NCBI GenBank assembly: GCA_902826155.1
Contig: CADEDU010000164.1
Span: forward strand, 1 to 6,534
Reading direction: 5' to 3'
Source: an uncultured beta proteobacterium
Lineage (GTDB): Bacteria; Pseudomonadota; Gammaproteobacteria; Burkholderiales; SG8-39
Length of the DNA: 6,534 nucleotides
In this document: positions 6,067-6,534 of the stretch, in pieces
How positions within the stretch are numbered: position 1 is the stretch's first letter
How the letters are laid out: every line of letters begins with the position of its first letter
Position numbers and translations under genes: made by a program
Notes under the pieces: generated by a model
Seen by the model: the letters and a program-made list of their open reading frames with translations, nothing else
Database searches by the model: none
Told to the model about the DNA's origin: nothing

Positions 6067-6090
6067 GCTCGAGAGCCTGTGCTCTCGGGC
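6067..6090 (+). ncRNA. Strong stem-loop in the leader of the second cupin gene (cis-regulatory hairpin or terminator-like)
   Basis: Bases 6067-6076 pair with 6081-6090 to give a 10 bp stem with one G-U pair (6069 with 6088) around the loop CTGT (6077-6080). The inner six pairs, GAGAGC and GCTCTC, are perfect. The stem ends 7 nt before the AGGAG ribosome-binding site of the cupin. No T-run follows, so a standard intrinsic terminator for the TPR gene is not supported. It may be an RNA processing or stability element between two co-transcribed genes, or a leader structure affecting translation. Confidence 0.45.
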
Positions 6091-6097
6091 ATGGCAC

Positions 6098-6102
6098 AGG
6101 AG
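6098..6102 (+). promoter_or_regulatory. Shine-Dalgarno site of the second cupin gene
   Basis: AGGAG lies 6 nt before ATG 6109. It favours 6109 over the in-frame ATG at 6091, which would lie upstream of this site, and over starts inside the TPR gene. Confidence 0.8.
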
Positions 6103-6108
6103 ACAAGC

Positions 6109-6534
6109 ATGAGCGAATCGCGCGATCTACCCGGACGTTTCCGCCACATCGACGACATGGAGTGGGAGACGCTGCGCTTTCCCGGCCAGCTGTCGAAGAT
6201 GCTGTTCCATCCGCGTCCGGAGAATCCCACCGAGCCCAATGCCGGCTTCGTGCGCTACGAGCCGGGCGCGCATCACCCGCTGCATCGCCACGACTTTGCG
6301 CAGGTCTGGTACGTGCTCGAAGGCACCTTCAAAATCGGCGAGCGCACCGTCGGGCCGGGCACCATGATCCACTACCCCGATCCGCACTTCGAAGAATCAC
6401 TCTCCACCGAAACCGGCGGCCTGATGCTGTTCGTGCAGTACCAGGGCCCGACCACCGGCAAAGGGCCGATCTACGACGGTCGGTTCAACATGACGGAGCG
6501 CAAGTCACTGGCGGAGGAGAATCTCAAGGTGTAG
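6109..6534 (+). CDS. Small single-domain cupin protein, 141 aa
   Basis: A compact cupin barrel covers about residues 45-115. Motif 1 reads PGAHHPLHRHDFAQVWYVLEG (52-72): His59 and His61 are the HXH pair, Gln65 occupies the place of the usual Glu, and Gly72 ends the motif. Gln as a metal ligand is known from some cupins, for example the KdgF group. Motif 2 (about 82-97) keeps a histidine at 93 in YPDPHFEES, so a complete H/H/Q/H metal site is plausible. No signal peptide or membrane segment is visible; the protein is probably cytoplasmic. The start at 6109 is backed by a good ribosome-binding site, and the frame ends in TAG at the last base of the window. It lies 88 nt after the TPR lipoprotein on the same strand, with a stem-loop between them. 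Its sequence differs clearly from the first cupin in the window (no shared N-terminal helix, different metal-site residues). The substrate is unknown. Confidence 0.88.
   Translation: MSESRDLPGRFRHIDDMEWETLRFPGQLSKMLFHPRPENPTEPNAGFVRYEPGAHHPLHRHDFAQVWYVLEGTFKIGERTVGPGTMIHYPDPHFEESLSTETGGLMLFVQYQGPTTGKGPIYDGRFNMTERKSLAEENLKV

Noticed and set aside
5007..6239. 410-codon open frame on the - strand opposite the TPR gene
   Set aside because: Its repeated ATTPY-like stretch is only the antisense reading of the 15 bp repeat, and the rest mirrors the TPR codons; no ribosome-binding site or family match.

Overview
This 6.5 kb window is GC-rich, densely coding bacterial chromosome. An orphan Bug/TctC-type solute-binding protein, a UbiD-family decarboxylase, EamA-type exporters and strong GC preference at third codon positions suggest a betaproteobacterium, most likely Burkholderiales (Bordetella/Alcaligenaceae-like or an environmental relative). 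That placement is inference from gene content; there is no rRNA or other marker. I see no tRNA, rRNA, insertion sequence, CRISPR array or phage gene.

Left part (1-1942, + strand): the C-terminal end of a UbiD-family decarboxylase (cut by the window edge), a periplasmic Bug/TctC solute-binding protein starting 8 nt after it, and a small cupin 86 nt further on. The three look like one transcription unit for capture and breakdown of an organic or aromatic acid. No TctA/TctB membrane partners are visible.

Middle (1990-3970): two EamA-family DMT transporters of almost equal length (291 and 290 aa), transcribed divergently from a 232 bp spacer. The first converges on the cupin; the second converges on the next gene.

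Right part (4045-6534): a zinc-less medium-chain oxidoreductase on the - strand; a 167 bp divergent spacer with a perfect 14 bp palindrome; a lipoprotein built of six TPR-like helix pairs, whose ribosome-binding site and start codon lie in a 15 bp tandem repeat; and a second small cupin, preceded by a 10 bp stem-loop, whose stop codon ends the window.

Nothing here is a clear undescribed multi-gene system. The most unusual local features are the tandem repeat across the TPR gene start, the hairpin in the leader of the last cupin, the palindrome in the divergent spacer, and the arginine at the motif-2 metal-ligand position of the first cupin. Product names rest on motif and family recognition by eye; no database search was run.
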